Shown one piece after another: positions 14,775-14,827 of a stretch of DNA of 14,827 nucleotides; position 1 is the stretch's first letter; the number at the start of each line of letters is the position of its first letter. The notes under the pieces were generated by a model that saw nothing but the letters and a program-made list of their open reading frames with translations, was not told where the DNA came from and did no database searches. This stretch comes from an uncultured Eubacterium sp. (lineage in GTDB: Bacteria > Bacillota > Clostridia > Oscillospirales > Acutalibacteraceae): positions 1 through 14,827 of the forward strand of contig CABQCC010000039.1 of assembly GCA_902462495.1 (NCBI GenBank), written 5' to 3'. The position numbers and the translations under genes were made by a program.

Positions 14775-14827
14775 GGTCAAGGAAAATCCTTAGCTTTTAT
14801 TTTTTTTTATAAAGAATTGCGTAATCC

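Overview
The window looks like chromosomal DNA of a strictly anaerobic, fermentative Firmicute of the class Clostridia, probably a gut-type Oscillospiraceae/Ruminococcaceae-like lineage. This is inferred from moderate GC with A/T-rich spacers, strong AGGAGG ribosome binding sites, sigma-A type promoters, Rex-type operators and the mix of genes. No mobile element, CRISPR array, rRNA or tRNA was recognised, and no clear pseudogene.

Left half (1-7924, minus strand): one tightly packed operon transcribed right to left: fumC, hdrB, hdrC, hdrA, flxD (MvhD-like), flxC, flxB, flxA, and the first codons of a further gene cut off by the window edge. HdrABC plus FlxABCD corresponds to the NADH dehydrogenase/heterodisulfide-reductase-like complex known from Desulfovibrio vulgaris and other anaerobes. 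It is thought to oxidise NADH and use flavin-based electron bifurcation in HdrA to reduce ferredoxin together with a disulfide-type acceptor. Here a class II fumarase leads the operon. No DsrC-like acceptor is visible, so the high-potential acceptor is unknown.

Middle (7925-10480, minus strand): an L-lactate/malate dehydrogenase family gene (ldh) and a type I DAHP synthase, each with its own promoter and intrinsic terminator. Nearly identical 18-bp Rex-like palindromes lie upstream of fumC and of ldh, so the bifurcation operon and the lactate/malate dehydrogenase appear to form one NADH/NAD+-sensing regulon. The dehydrogenase has Arg where lactate dehydrogenases normally have Gln102, the classic malate-dehydrogenase residue, although other LDH features are kept.

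Right half (10500-14827, plus strand): the direction of transcription switches between divergent aroG and zapA promoters. Then follow zapA (cell division), an intrinsic terminator directly ahead of a U32-family RlhA/TrhP-like gene, maf overlapping it by one base, and a separately promoted PHP-domain phosphoesterase with a Lys/Ala-rich tail and its own terminator. This half is ordinary housekeeping.

The most interesting part is the Rex-box, fumarase, Hdr-Flx operon together with the atypical dehydrogenase. It suggests, but does not prove, an electron-sink module linking malate/fumarate metabolism to NADH-dependent ferredoxin reduction.
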